Shown here: positions 35,673-44,834 of the stretch, in pieces | Layout: each line of letters opens with the position of its first letter | Position numbering within the stretch: the first letter of the stretch is position 1 | NCBI GenBank assembly: GCA_027491215.1 | Contig: JAIXWP010000039.1 | Coordinates: forward strand, 1-57,623 | Source of the DNA: Flavobacteriales bacterium | GTDB taxonomy: Bacteria > Bacteroidota > Bacteroidia > Flavobacteriales_D > Sanyastnellaceae | Direction of reading: 5' to 3' | Length of the DNA: 57,623 nt | Translations under genes and position numbers: made by a program | Notes under the pieces: generated by a model | Databases searched by the model: none | What the model was told of the DNA's origin: nothing | The model's input: only the letters and a program-made list of their open reading frames with translations

Positions 35673-37217
35673 ATGAAAAAACTTTACACCTCTATTATCT
35701 GCATTGGATTTGGAATTGGGGCTCTCGCACAGCCAACATTGGTTCCAACCAATAACATATCAGAAATTGTTCAAGAACATTTCATGGGCAATGGAATCTT
35801 TGTAAGTAACATTACCTTCAATGGATTGCCATCAACAGAATATCATTCTCACATTGGAGCGTTCACTGATGAACTTGCTACTATGGGTATTGGAAGTGGA
35901 ATTATGCTATCTACAGGTCCCGGCAGCGAGACGCTCGTTAATGGCCAACAATCCACCTCAGATCTATATTCTCCTCAAGATGCGGACATTATTTCTTTGG
36001 TAAATGATGCAAATTTTGTTGGTGAAGCGGCTGTACTTGAATTCGACTTTATAGCTACCGGAGATTCTGTTGCTTTTCAATATGTCTTTGGCTCTTCTGA
36101 ATACAATGAATTTGTTGGTACGCAATACAACGATCAATTTGGTTTCTTCTTGAGTGGTCCTGGAATCAACGGTACATTCAATAATGGGGCTATCAACCTT
36201 GCAGTGTTGCCAGGCACGAATACTCCAGTAGGTATCAACTCTGTTAACGATGGTGTCAATTCACAGTATTATATTTATGCAGAGCCATTGGGTGGATATA
36301 TTCCACAAAATATTGATGGACACACGGTGGTACTTCATGCTTGTATTGGTCAATTGCAAGTGGGGCAAGTATATCATATCAAGTTGATTATTGCTGATAT
36401 GACAGATTCAGCTTTAGACTCCAGCGTTTTCTTAAGCGGGTCAAGTTTCGAGCAATTTTGCAATGAACCAGAAGGAGAACCAGGGGGGATTCAAGCCCAA
36501 ACTTGCTTACTAAGCACCATAGAAGCAAGAGTAGACTACACGCTCGATTGTGGAACTATATCTATGACAAACGAAAGTAATGTCAGTGTAGAGGTTAGCG
36601 ATTGCTACTTTGATATGGGTGATGGAACTCTCACACCAGCTTGTCAAGGAGTGAACTTACACACCTATGATTCGCCAGGTGTTTATGATATCAAGTTGAT
36701 TTACTTCTCCAATGGATTCCAATCCATTTTTGATATTGACAATGTACTAATCAGCGAGTTTCCAGCGGCACAGCCAAATGTTGAGTTCAATGGAATTGAA
36801 TTATCAATTACAAATTATGATGGAACTTCTCAAGTACAGTGGTACTTGAATGATGTTGCTATCAATGGTGCGAATAGTGATGTGTTTGAACCAACTCAAA
36901 GTGGAAATTATTCAGTGAGCGTAAATAATGGTTGCCCTATTTTCTCTGAAGCCTCATCTATTGTGAGTGTAGGAAGTGAGCTAGTGTTATCGCAAATGAA
37001 TATTTTCCCAAATCCATCTGAAGGGATTGCAACCATCACTCTTCAGCAAAACACAACAATGATCAATGTATACGATGCTGTAGGGAAACTAGTGCAGTCT
37101 TTCAACACACTAGGAGCAACAAGACTTGAAATAACTTTAGAAACAGGTATGTACTTCATTCAAGCAGTAGACAAAAACGCTACAATCACGTCAACAATGA
37201 AGCATTTGGTAAAGTAA
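35673..37217 (+). CDS. Choice-of-anchor L domain T9SS protein
   Basis: A 514-residue secreted protein. The start MKKLYTSIICIGF gives a signal peptide ending ALAQP; a frame start 16 codons upstream has none. Residues about 25-265 form the choice-of-anchor L domain (GIGSGIMLSTGPG, AVLEFDFIATGDS, FQYVFGSSEYNEFVG, YHIKLIIADMTDS). A PKD-like segment (about 280-370) and an Ig-like segment (about 375-445) follow, then a type A T9SS sorting domain (NIFPNPSEGI, LETGMYFIQ). Probably a surface or adhesion protein; ligand unknown. Confidence 0.88.
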   Translation: MKKLYTSIICIGFGIGALAQPTLVPTNNISEIVQEHFMGNGIFVSNITFNGLPSTEYHSHIGAFTDELATMGIGSGIMLSTGPGSETLVNGQQSTSDLYSPQDADIISLVNDANFVGEAAVLEFDFIATGDSVAFQYVFGSSEYNEFVGTQYNDQFGFFLSGPGINGTFNNGAINLAVLPGTNTPVGINSVNDGVNSQYYIYAEPLGGYIPQNIDGHTVVLHACIGQLQVGQVYHIKLIIADMTDSALDSSVFLSGSSFEQFCNEPEGEPGGIQAQTCLLSTIEARVDYTLDCGTISMTNESNVSVEVSDCYFDMGDGTLTPACQGVNLHTYDSPGVYDIKLIYFSNGFQSIFDIDNVLISEFPAAQPNVEFNGIELSITNYDGTSQVQWYLNDVAINGANSDVFEPTQSGNYSVSVNNGCPIFSEASSIVSVGSELVLSQMNIFPNPSEGIATITLQQNTTMINVYDAVGKLVQSFNTLGATRLEITLETGMYFIQAVDKNATITSTMKHLVK

Positions 37218-37220
37218 TTT

Positions 37221-38243
37221 ATGTCTAGAAAAATATTATTTGTCTTACTATTTCTGCCCATTCTCATGAATGGGCAGATTCGTTTTAATCAAAACGAAAT
37301 AGATAGTATTTTAGGTATAAGCTTTAGTAAAAAGTTTAATGGGAACGCCGTCCTCCAAGTTGAGGATGAATTGTTTTATTATGAAAATGGCTTCCAGAAT
37401 ATGGAAAGTCGTTTACCTATTAAAAGAAATACACCATTTGTAATTGGCTCCATTAGCAAACAGTTTACAGCTGTTTTATTATTACAGCTTTATGATAAGG
37501 GGTTAGTAAAACTTGACACTCCTATAGGGAATTATTTAAAAGATCTCACGCAGCCTTGGAAAGATCAAGTGACTTTGCATCAATTATTAACGCATACGCA
37601 CGGAATTAAGGCGAAAGACTTACCCACATCATTTGAACCTGGAACTTCTTACGAATATTCTCAGATCGGCTTTCAATTAATCGCTGAAATCATCGAGAAA
37701 GTAGAGGGAGTGGCTTTTTCAAAAAGTGCTCAAGTGCTTTTTGAAAAATGTAAAATGCTCAATTCTTATCATCCAGATTTGTTACCAAAAGGAACAATTC
37801 TATTCGGATATACACGAAAGGAGAACGGAGAAGTATTAGCAGAAAAAGAGTCACTTCAAAACTATCCTGCGGCAGGTAGTTTTATCTCAACCGTAGATGA
37901 TTTAATTCTATGGAATAAGTATTTACATCAAGGTAAACTACTTTCATCTGAATGCTATAAGCTAATGCATACAGCATACCCGATTGCTGTGCGCAATCAT
38001 CCTGTTTTCGGGAAAACGCTATATGGATATGGCACTACAGTAGAGAACACAAAAAAGCCTGTCCAACTTGGTCAGACAGGCTTTACACCGGGATATGCTT
38101 GTATGAATTTTTATTTTCCTGACAGAAAAGCTTCTATCATTATTCTATCAAATGTGGTGGAGGATTCAGAAGAATTCTCGAATATATTTTCGTTCCACAA
38201 TGAACTGCTTCAACATTTCAAGAAAAAAATAGGAGGGAAGTGA
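37221..38243 (+). CDS. Serine hydrolase, class C beta-lactamase fold
   Basis: A 340-residue secreted protein (signal peptide near residues 4-19, ending MNGQ). The Ser-x-x-Lys nucleophile is in GSISKQFTA, and the Tyr motif is YEYSQIG, where YSN is more usual. The third motif is GQTGFTPGY, with Gln where most relatives have His or Lys. It may be a peptidase or esterase, as for most of this family; resistance is unlikely. It starts three bases after the choice-of-anchor gene and converges on a small minus-strand gene with no gap. A minus-strand terminator hairpin is encoded inside its 3' part. Confidence 0.85.
   Translation: MSRKILFVLLFLPILMNGQIRFNQNEIDSILGISFSKKFNGNAVLQVEDELFYYENGFQNMESRLPIKRNTPFVIGSISKQFTAVLLLQLYDKGLVKLDTPIGNYLKDLTQPWKDQVTLHQLLTHTHGIKAKDLPTSFEPGTSYEYSQIGFQLIAEIIEKVEGVAFSKSAQVLFEKCKMLNSYHPDLLPKGTILFGYTRKENGEVLAEKESLQNYPAAGSFISTVDDLILWNKYLHQGKLLSSECYKLMHTAYPIAVRNHPVFGKTLYGYGTTVENTKKPVQLGQTGFTPGYACMNFYFPDRKASIIILSNVVEDSEEFSNIFSFHNELLQHFKKKIGGK
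38051..38084 (-). terminator. Intrinsic terminator of a minus-strand gene, embedded in the convergent serine hydrolase CDS
   Basis: AAAGCCTGTC (38054-38063) pairs perfectly over 10 bp with GACAGGCTTT (38075-38084), with an 11-base loop. Read on the minus strand the stem is followed by a six-U run from the As at 38051-38056. It lies 160-190 bases past the stop of the 38244-38651 gene, which has no other terminator. Confidence 0.65.
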
Positions 38244-38651
38244 TTATTTTTTTCTAGGAGAAAAAGTTTTTCCAACGCCATCAGCGTAGTTGGTTAATGC
38301 TTTTGGATCAAGCCCTTTAGGACTGATAACTTCAGCGACATATAGTTTTCTCATGATTTGTTTTCTGAAACCGTTTACAGCTTCCTCCTCGCAAAGTGGG
38401 GTATCTAAATCATCGGCATCATAAATTTCGTAGTAATTAAGGTCTGGATAAAAAATCCACTTCATATAAATTAGGTGGCTTCCAGTAAGGTCATCAATAA
38501 AGAAAGAACCTCTGTTGTCTTTGTCATCGCTGATGAGACAAATCGTTTCTCCGTCGATTTTAACTGCGTCTTTTTTGATTTCTACATCTTGAGCAAGAAT
38601 CCCCGTAGTCATTGAGAATAGTAGCGCGAGTAGTGTAAATGCTTTTTTCAT
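38244..38651 (-). CDS. Small secreted hypothetical protein
   Basis: A 135-residue protein with a signal peptide (hydrophobic residues 5-20, cleavage near ILAQ). The mature part is acidic and beta-rich with a conserved-looking DNRGSFFIDDLTGSHL and YYEIYDADDLDTPLC. I do not recognise a family. Its stop abuts the stop of the convergent serine hydrolase (38243/38244). Confidence 0.7.
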   Translation of the reverse strand: MKKAFTLLALLFSMTTGILAQDVEIKKDAVKIDGETICLISDDKDNRGSFFIDDLTGSHLIYMKWIFYPDLNYYEIYDADDLDTPLCEEEAVNGFRKQIMRKLYVAEVISPKGLDPKALTNYADGVGKTFSPRKK

Positions 38652-38700
38652 TTCTGGTTAAATATGGTTACGAATATCGTGAATGATATGCTACAAAACA

Positions 38701-38726
38701 AAAACCTCACCAATTGGTGAGGTTTT
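38701..38726 (-). terminator. Intrinsic terminator of rpoD
   Basis: AAAACCTCACC (38701-38711) pairs with GGTGAGGTTTT (38716-38726) over 11 bp with loop AATT. On the minus strand it lies 20 bases past the rpoD stop. Confidence 0.85.
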
Positions 38727-38746
38727 AAGTATTCTCTTTAAAAAGC

Positions 38747-39616
38747 TTATCCAAGATAAGATTTCAAAATCTTTGATCTACTTGTATGTTTCAATCTTCT
38801 GATCGCTTTTTCTTTGATCTGTCTAACGCGTTCGCGTGTTAGATCAAATCTTTCTCCGATTTCTTCCAAAGTCAATGGGTGTTCGCCATTTAAACCGAAA
38901 TAAAGTCGGATCACATCAGCTTCGCGAGAAGTCAATGTACGAAGTGAGCGCTCGATTTCTTTACGAAGTGATTCGTGAAGAAGATCTGTATCAGGTGATG
39001 GTGTATCGTTAGTTTGAAGTACATCATACATTGTAGAACTGCTATCATCACCGTCTTTCAATGGAGCATCCATTGAAACGTGACGACCGCTATTTCTCAA
39101 CGATTGTTTTACTTCATCTAATGTCATCTCAAGCACTTCCGCAAGTTCTCCTGGTGTTGGAGGACGCTCGAATTCTTGTTCGAGTTTAGCGAAAGCCTTA
39201 TTGATTTTATTGATTGATCCAATCTTATTCAAAGGAAGACGAACGATACGAGATTGTTCAGCCAAAGCCTGAAGAATAGATTGACGAATCCACCAAACAG
39301 CGTATGAAATGAATTTGAAACCTCTTGTTTCATCGAAGCGCTGAGCTGCTTTGATAAGACCTAGGTTACCTTCATTAATTAAGTCGGGCAACGATAGCCC
39401 TTGGTTTTGATATTGTTTTGAAACCGATACTACGAAACGAAGGTTGGCCTTAGTGAGTTTCTCTAGGGCTACTTGGTCTCCAGCTTTAATACGACGTGCC
39501 AATTCCACTTCCTCTTCGGCAGTGATAAGATCGACGCGGCCTATCTCTTGCAGGTATTTATCCAACGACGCGGTTTCACGGTTGGTAACCTGTTTGGTGA
39601 TTTTTAACTGTCTCAT
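38747..39616 (-). CDS. rpoD: Primary RNA polymerase sigma factor
   Basis: A 289-residue sigma-70 protein of the short Bacteroidota primary type, which lacks the long region 1.1 and non-conserved region of E. coli RpoD. Region 1.2 is [24 protein letters not shown]. Region 2 contains [18 protein letters not shown] and [15 protein letters not shown]. Region 3 starts at [10 protein letters not shown]. Region 4 has [28 protein letters not shown] for the -33 contact. It is the expected reader of the TAnnTTTG promoters noted in this window. It follows pnp on the same strand but behind a strong terminator. Confidence 0.96.
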   Translation of the reverse strand: MRQLKITKQVTNRETASLDKYLQEIGRVDLITAEEEVELARRIKAGDQVALEKLTKANLRFVVSVSKQYQNQGLSLPDLINEGNLGLIKAAQRFDETRGFKFISYAVWWIRQSILQALAEQSRIVRLPLNKIGSINKINKAFAKLEQEFERPPTPGELAEVLEMTLDEVKQSLRNSGRHVSMDAPLKDGDDSSSTMYDVLQTNDTPSPDTDLLHESLRKEIERSLRTLTSREADVIRLYFGLNGEHPLTLEEIGERFDLTRERVRQIKEKAIRRLKHTSRSKILKSYLG

Positions 39617-39680
39617 TTTTTACTTAAAAAATTGAGCGATTATTACTTGCGGGTTCTTTTAGATAACGTGTGCACGGGGT

Positions 39681-39718
39681 AAAAATGTTTCGTTTGCGAG
39701 GCAAACGAAACGATTTTT
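39681..39718 (-). terminator. Intrinsic terminator of pnp
   Basis: GTTTCGTTTGC (39687-39697) pairs perfectly over 11 bp with GCAAACGAAAC (39701-39711), with loop GAG, an A run on one side and TTTTT on the other. It separates pnp from rpoD. Confidence 0.9.
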
Positions 39719-39722
39719 AACA

Positions 39723-41873
39723 TTATCCTTCTTGAGGAGCACCTTCTGGCTTAGGCAGAAGAGCCTTTCTTGAAAGCTTCAACTTTCCGTTCTTAGGATC
39801 TCTTCCGATTACCTTGAACTTCACGATATCGCCCTCTTTAAGAACCTCTCTAACGTCCATTACGCGTCTCCACTCAAGTTCTGAAACGTGGATCAATCCG
39901 TCTTGGCCTGGAAGAATTTCAACGAAAGCACCGAATGCTTGGATGTTCTTCACTGGACCTTCATAGATCTCACCGATTTCAACTTGTGGAGGCCAAACGA
40001 TGCTTCTAACGCGCTTCACAGCTGCGTCAAGACCATCCTTGTTTGGTGATGATATTTCCACGATTCCTTTACCATCTTTCTCTTCGATAGTGATAACAGA
40101 ACCAGTAGTCTTTTGAATTTCTTGAATGATTTTTCCACCTGGACCGATGACAGCACCGATGTTTTCTGTTGGAATATCGAAAGAAACCATGCGAGGAGCA
40201 TGTGCTTTGTAATCTTCGTTTGGCTTGCTGATGGTTTTAACCATTTCACCAAGAATGTGCAAACGACCTACACGCGCTTGTTCCAATGCATTCTTTACCA
40301 TGTCCATGCTCAAGCCCTTGATCTTGATATCCATTTGACATGCTGTGATTCCTTTTTCAGTTCCTGTTACCTTGAAGTCCATATCACCAAGGTGATCTTC
40401 GTCTCCTAAGATATCAGAAAGGATTGCATACTTGGAGTTGTCCGAGTTTGTGATAAGGCCCATAGCGATTCCTGATACAGGAGCTTTGATTCTAACACCA
40501 CCATCCATCAATGCAAGAGTACCAGCACAAACAGTTGCCATAGAAGACGAACCGTTTGATTCAAGGATATCAGATACAATACGAATAGTGTAAGGACATT
40601 CTTCTTTCGATGGAAGAACTGGCTTCAATGCGCGAAGTGCTAGGTTACCGTGACCAATTTCACGACGACCAGTGCTTCTGATTGGGCGAGCTTCTCCAGT
40701 TGAGAAAGGAGGGAAGTTATAGTGCAATAAGAATTTATCGCTTCTTGGTTGAACAGCGCTATCGATAGTCTGCTCATCCAATTTTGTACCTAGCGTAAGT
40801 GAAGTCAATGATTGAGTTTCACCACGAGTAAAGATACTTGAGCCGTGCGTTCCAGGAAGGTAATCAACCTCGCACCAGATTGGACGGATTTGAGTCGTTG
40901 AACGACCATCCAAGCGGATGCTTTCATTCAAGATCATATCTCTCATTGCTTCTTTCAAGCAATCGTGATGATATTTCTTCAATAAGAATTTCTTCTCTGC
41001 TTTTTCTTCATCAGTAAAGCGAGTGTTAAATTCATCTTCGATCGTGTGGAATGCAGCACCTCTTTCTTTTTTACCAGATGGAGATTTTGCAGTTTCGTAG
41101 TATTGTTTGTAACAACCATCCCAAATAGCCTTTTTAAGCTCTTCGTCTTTTGGTTCGTGGTTGTAGCTGCGCTTCACTTGAGCTTTAGCAATTTTACTTG
41201 CCATTTCAGTTTGAGCGCTAACTTGTTCTTTGATTGCAGCGTGAGCGAGTTCTAGAGCAGCGATCATTTCAGCTTCGCTAGCTTCTTTCATTTCTCCTTC
41301 TACCATTACGATGCTGTCTTCGCTACCAGCTACCATCAATTCGAGATCAGCTTTGTCAAGTTGAGCCCAAGTTGGGTTGATTACGAGTTCACCGTTGATT
41401 CTTGCAACACGTACTTCAGAGATTGGTCCGTTGAAAGGGATATCTGAAACAGCGATAGCGGCAGATGCAGCAAGACCTGCAAGGCTATCAGACATATTTT
41501 CTTTGTCTGCAGAGATCAAAGTAACGATGACTTGTACTTCTGCGTGAAAATCATCTGGGAACATAGGGCGAAGCGCTCTATCGATCAAACGAGACACAAG
41601 GATCTCATCATCGTAAGGGCGAGCTTCACGCTTGAAATAACCACCTGGGAAACGTCCAGCAGCGGCGTATTTCTCGCGGTATTCAACAGTTAACGGTAAG
41701 AAGTCGATACCCTCTTTGGCCTCTTCAGCTGCAACCACAGTGGCTAACAGCATGGTATCTCCTTGTCTTACCACCACAGATCCGTGAGCTTGCTTCGCCA
41801 ATTTACCAGTTTCAATGGTAATTGGACGTCCATCTCCACGGTCGATGGTCTTGGTAATCAATTCGTAATTCAT
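39723..41873 (-). CDS. pnp: Polyribonucleotide nucleotidyltransferase (PNPase)
   Basis: A 716-residue 3'-5' phosphorolytic exoribonuclease. Two RNase PH-like halves are visible: the first has [20 protein letters not shown], and the catalytic second half has [19 protein letters not shown] and [16 protein letters not shown] (catalytic Asp). A KH domain ([16 protein letters not shown]) and an S1 domain ([20 protein letters not shown]) end the protein. It lies downstream of rpsO, the order known from many bacteria. Confidence 0.97.
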   Translation of the reverse strand: MNYELITKTIDRGDGRPITIETGKLAKQAHGSVVVRQGDTMLLATVVAAEEAKEGIDFLPLTVEYREKYAAAGRFPGGYFKREARPYDDEILVSRLIDRALRPMFPDDFHAEVQVIVTLISADKENMSDSLAGLAASAAIAVSDIPFNGPISEVRVARINGELVINPTWAQLDKADLELMVAGSEDSIVMVEGEMKEASEAEMIAALELAHAAIKEQVSAQTEMASKIAKAQVKRSYNHEPKDEELKKAIWDGCYKQYYETAKSPSGKKERGAAFHTIEDEFNTRFTDEEKAEKKFLLKKYHHDCLKEAMRDMILNESIRLDGRSTTQIRPIWCEVDYLPGTHGSSIFTRGETQSLTSLTLGTKLDEQTIDSAVQPRSDKFLLHYNFPPFSTGEARPIRSTGRREIGHGNLALRALKPVLPSKEECPYTIRIVSDILESNGSSSMATVCAGTLALMDGGVRIKAPVSGIAMGLITNSDNSKYAILSDILGDEDHLGDMDFKVTGTEKGITACQMDIKIKGLSMDMVKNALEQARVGRLHILGEMVKTISKPNEDYKAHAPRMVSFDIPTENIGAVIGPGGKIIQEIQKTTGSVITIEEKDGKGIVEISSPNKDGLDAAVKRVRSIVWPPQVEIGEIYEGPVKNIQAFGAFVEILPGQDGLIHVSELEWRRVMDVREVLKEGDIVKFKVIGRDPKNGKLKLSRKALLPKPEGAPQEG

Positions 41874-41902
41874 TTCGTCTATTGCGGATAATTTATGTAC
41901 TT

Positions 41903-41944
41903 AAAAAAAATGCAAAAAGGCAATTGTTTCAATTGCCCTTTGCA
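41903..41944 (-). terminator. Terminator/attenuator hairpin between rpsO and pnp
   Basis: The segment 41911-41944 is an extended inverted repeat (GGCAATTG at 41919-41926 with CAATTGCC at 41930-41937, plus outer TGCAAA/TTTGCA). On the minus strand eight Us follow. Such a hairpin between rpsO and pnp is well known in E. coli, where it partly stops transcription; full or partial termination here is not known. Confidence 0.8.
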
Positions 41945-41968
41945 TATAGCATAAGCTATTTACGTATC

Positions 41969-42238
41969 TTATTTACGGAGATCAAGTTCTTTGATGATTG
42001 CTCTGTAACGGTTGATATCAGTCTTGTGTAGATAGTCCAAAAGACTTCTACGCTTACCAACTAGACGGATTAGTGAACGTTGTGTTCCATAATCTTTCTT
42101 GTGCACTTTCAAGTGCTCAGTAAGGTGATTAATACGTGTGCTGAACAATGCGATCTGTCCTTCAGACGATCCAGTGTCCTTTTCTGATTTGCCGTGCTTG
42201 GCAAAAATCTGTTTTTTTAAATCTGTTGTAAGGTACAT
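41969..42238 (-). CDS. rpsO: 30S ribosomal protein S15
   Basis: An 89-residue protein with the S15 signature: GSSEGQIALFSTRINHLTEHL then KDYGTQRSLIRLVGKRRSLLDYL. It binds 16S rRNA early in small-subunit assembly and often represses its own translation. The length is normal. It has a well-formed promoter about 75 bases upstream. Confidence 0.97.
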   Translation of the reverse strand: MYLTTDLKKQIFAKHGKSEKDTGSSEGQIALFSTRINHLTEHLKVHKKDYGTQRSLIRLVGKRRSLLDYLHKTDINRYRAIIKELDLRK

Positions 42239-42310
42239 GCCAATACTTTGTTAGTGATTTTTATGTGATCCTTCGAAAAAACCTCGTTATGAGGGCTATT
42301 AAAAGGACTG

Positions 42311-42340
42311 CAAAGGTACGATTAATTTCCTTATTTGCAA
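42311..42340 (-). promoter_or_regulatory. Promoter of rpsO
   Basis: On the minus strand TTG (42340-42338), a 19-base spacer and TACCTTTG (42318-42311) fit the Bacteroidota consensus TTTG-N19-TAnnTTTG. This is the best promoter match in the window. Transcription would start about 65 bases before the rpsO ATG. Confidence 0.7.
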
Positions 42341-42348
42341 CTCTTGAC

Positions 42349-44688
42349 TCAATTCTTTACAATCATTTTAGTTAATAACTGCTCATCATTCGACAAACTC
42401 AACAAGTAACTTCCTCGAGCCAAGTCACTGATGTTTAATTGTATGTTTTGATTTTCAGAAGACACTGATGCTTTTTCAAACAGAACAATACGCCCGCTTA
42501 AATCTCTAATTATCAAATCATAAACATTGCTTACTAAATCTTTTACTTGAATAGAAATAACGGTTGTGGCTGGATTGGGATAAATGGTCCAAGATGCTTG
42601 ATTATCAACTTCATTTACAGAAACTTCACTCTCATTATTTACTGAAAAGGTTGGTGGTTGTAGCACAAATGCTCCTGTACCATTCGGATTTCTAGCAAAA
42701 GCTAAATCCTCTGCTTGTTGAGTATAAGTAACCTGATCAGCAATTAGTCCTTCTGAATTCAATAGGGTTACTGATTCTCCAGATGACGATAACTTGAAGT
42801 TAGCGTGTAAAGGACCCTGAAGTCCATCTTCATCAGCCCAAAGGATCAGATAGCTGTCAGGAGCCAACATCGTTCCTGCGGGAATTTCAAACTTGGTCAA
42901 ATTCCAATCATTATCGGTAATGTAATAACCTGTTAGATCGATCGTCTGATTTCCTTTATTGTAAAGTTCAATCCAGTCATCATACTCTCCGGCATCATCT
43001 GCCATGGTAGACTCATTGTCGGCCATCAACTCATTGATTACGATATCGGAAGATGCTGCGAATGCTGGCATCGTATTGAAATAATAAACATCATGTTCAG
43101 CACCAACGGGCTGATAACTGCGTGTGCCAGCGGTATTGGCTTCGATGGCCTCAATATAGAATCTTACCACTGTGCCAGCCGGTAGTCCAGGGATTTGTGC
43201 TTGATAAGCAGCACCGTTATATGTCATAGGCAAAACACTAAAGTTGCCCACTAAACTGGTACTGTAATAACAATTCACCGTCGCTATTCCTTCAGAACTT
43301 GATACAGTCGCTTCAATAGTTACTGCTTCATTTGCAAGTGGTGTGATCCATTCGCCATCAGCACTGACCATTTTTACACCACTAATACTAGCTCCAACGG
43401 TATTGACCTCTGCATTATTCATGGCATTTCTTCTCGCTGTAAGACGGGTCTGAAGCGTTGTTTGTTCTGTTACAAAGGCGTTATATGTTGTGAGCTTTTT
43501 AGGGTCGTTTTGAACCTGAGCATCAATAAAATCGCTCCACTGATCAATAAATGCTTGTGTAGTTGTGAGGTTTAAAGCATCGTCTAATATGGTTCTCACA
43601 TGCGCTAAATATCGCTGTCGATATGCAGGAACCTGCATCAGTTTATTTAGAAGTGGATAGTTAGCGTTATCGGCATGGTAAAATGGGGACCAGTTGTTGG
43701 CTTGATTTCCCAACACGCTATTCCCATCGTATTCAAGCGGAGTTAATCGTCCTGTCTCAACTTCCCAATAGGCATAATAGTCCATTTTTCCTTTGTAAAC
43801 ATAGCTGTCATCATCTCCAAAAGCGATTTCACATGCCAAAAACCAGAGTGCACGATCAACATCCATGACACTTGGCAACTGGGCTTCTAAACTGGAAAGA
43901 GCAGTATTTTCTAAAACGTCTGTTGTATTGATGAGCAACTGCCAAGGGTCTGTGCTTTCAGTAGACTTCAAAGTATAATAAGAAGAATAGTCTGTATCTG
44001 CAGTACCGAGATAATTCAATGCAGCTGTACCATCTCCCCATTGTGGGCCGCCGCCGCCAGGTCCGCCACCTGTCGTTCCAGTAGGTGAGTCTGCTCTCCA
44101 AAGAGTGCCGTCATTGCTTAGAAACCATTCTTCAAGATAGTCCTTGTTCATTTGCTGAACATTCGGATATAGCCCCCAATCTTGTCCGTTGATAAAGAGA
44201 TGAACAAAGCTACATTTCGCAGCAGGAATATATTTTTTGATGAGATGCAAATACATAAACTCTCGAAGAAAAGAAGCATCTCCAAAGCAATTGTTGAGAT
44301 TCAATGTCTGATATCCCATCAAATCCTGGTCAGGAATAAAGCTATCCATCTTGATAGAAAAACTCTTTTTATCTCCATTGACTTGCATGTAAGAAGTTTG
44401 TCCTTTGAATGAAACTCCCACTTGTGGATAGGCAATCCCATCTACTGTAAGGGTTGCGGAAACTTCGTTTTCAGTTCCATAATTAGAGGTTAGAAGTGTC
44501 CAATAATTACTTTGATCAAACTCTAAATAATATTCACGAATAATAGATTTGTCATATAGTCCGTCGTCTTCAACTTTTCCAATCGTGATCAAATGTTGAT
44601 CTGGAAGTAGAGACCATTGATTGGGAAGGTTTTGTGCAAAAGAAGAGAAGGCCGAAAGGGCAAAGGATAGTAGGGATAATGATTTCAT
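42349..44688 (-). CDS. CotH-kinase/lamin-tail T9SS protein
   Basis: A 779-residue secreted protein with signal peptide (ending SSFAQ). Residues about 45-330 are a CotH domain (DGIAYPQVGVSFKGQTS, LNLNNCFGDASFLREFM, LFINGQDWGLYPNVQQ, TPLEYDGNS), a family with atypical protein-kinase fold known from Bacillus spore coats. A Gly-rich loop (TGGGPGGGG) lies near 205-215. A beta-rich linker (about 420-540) and a lamin-tail domain (about 545-665; INELMADNES, DDWIELYN, LAPDSYLILWAD) follow, then a type A T9SS sorting domain (WTIYPNPATT, LARGSYLLSL). Substrate unknown. Confidence 0.88.
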   Translation of the reverse strand: MKSLSLLSFALSAFSSFAQNLPNQWSLLPDQHLITIGKVEDDGLYDKSIIREYYLEFDQSNYWTLLTSNYGTENEVSATLTVDGIAYPQVGVSFKGQTSYMQVNGDKKSFSIKMDSFIPDQDLMGYQTLNLNNCFGDASFLREFMYLHLIKKYIPAAKCSFVHLFINGQDWGLYPNVQQMNKDYLEEWFLSNDGTLWRADSPTGTTGGGPGGGGPQWGDGTAALNYLGTADTDYSSYYTLKSTESTDPWQLLINTTDVLENTALSSLEAQLPSVMDVDRALWFLACEIAFGDDDSYVYKGKMDYYAYWEVETGRLTPLEYDGNSVLGNQANNWSPFYHADNANYPLLNKLMQVPAYRQRYLAHVRTILDDALNLTTTQAFIDQWSDFIDAQVQNDPKKLTTYNAFVTEQTTLQTRLTARRNAMNNAEVNTVGASISGVKMVSADGEWITPLANEAVTIEATVSSSEGIATVNCYYSTSLVGNFSVLPMTYNGAAYQAQIPGLPAGTVVRFYIEAIEANTAGTRSYQPVGAEHDVYYFNTMPAFAASSDIVINELMADNESTMADDAGEYDDWIELYNKGNQTIDLTGYYITDNDWNLTKFEIPAGTMLAPDSYLILWADEDGLQGPLHANFKLSSSGESVTLLNSEGLIADQVTYTQQAEDLAFARNPNGTGAFVLQPPTFSVNNESEVSVNEVDNQASWTIYPNPATTVISIQVKDLVSNVYDLIIRDLSGRIVLFEKASVSSENQNIQLNISDLARGSYLLSLSNDEQLLTKMIVKN

Positions 44689-44784
44689 ACTTATTTTGGT
44701 CTATAAGACTGTGATGCCGAACAAAGAAAAAGGTTTAACCCTGATTTTACTTTTTCTTAACAAATACATTTTCAGTTAAAAGGC

Positions 44785-44814
44785 TTGTGTTTGACCATAT
44801 GTTTCTGACATTTG
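44785..44814 (+). promoter_or_regulatory. Promoter of the MBL-rhodanese gene
   Basis: TTG (44785-44787), a 19-base spacer and GACATTTG (44807-44814) match TTTG-N19-TAnnTTTG with one mismatch in the -7 box. Transcription would start about 15 bases before the ATG. Confidence 0.5.
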
Positions 44815-44834
44815 CATCGTAGAAAGAATTTAGA

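Noticed and set aside
37221-38243. Beta-lactam resistance role for the serine hydrolase
   Set aside because: Only the fold is shared; the second and third motifs differ from true class C enzymes.
42282-42294. A small hairpin followed by Us in the rpsO leader (minus strand), possibly an attenuator
   Set aside because: Only four to five base pairs, too weak to call without conservation.
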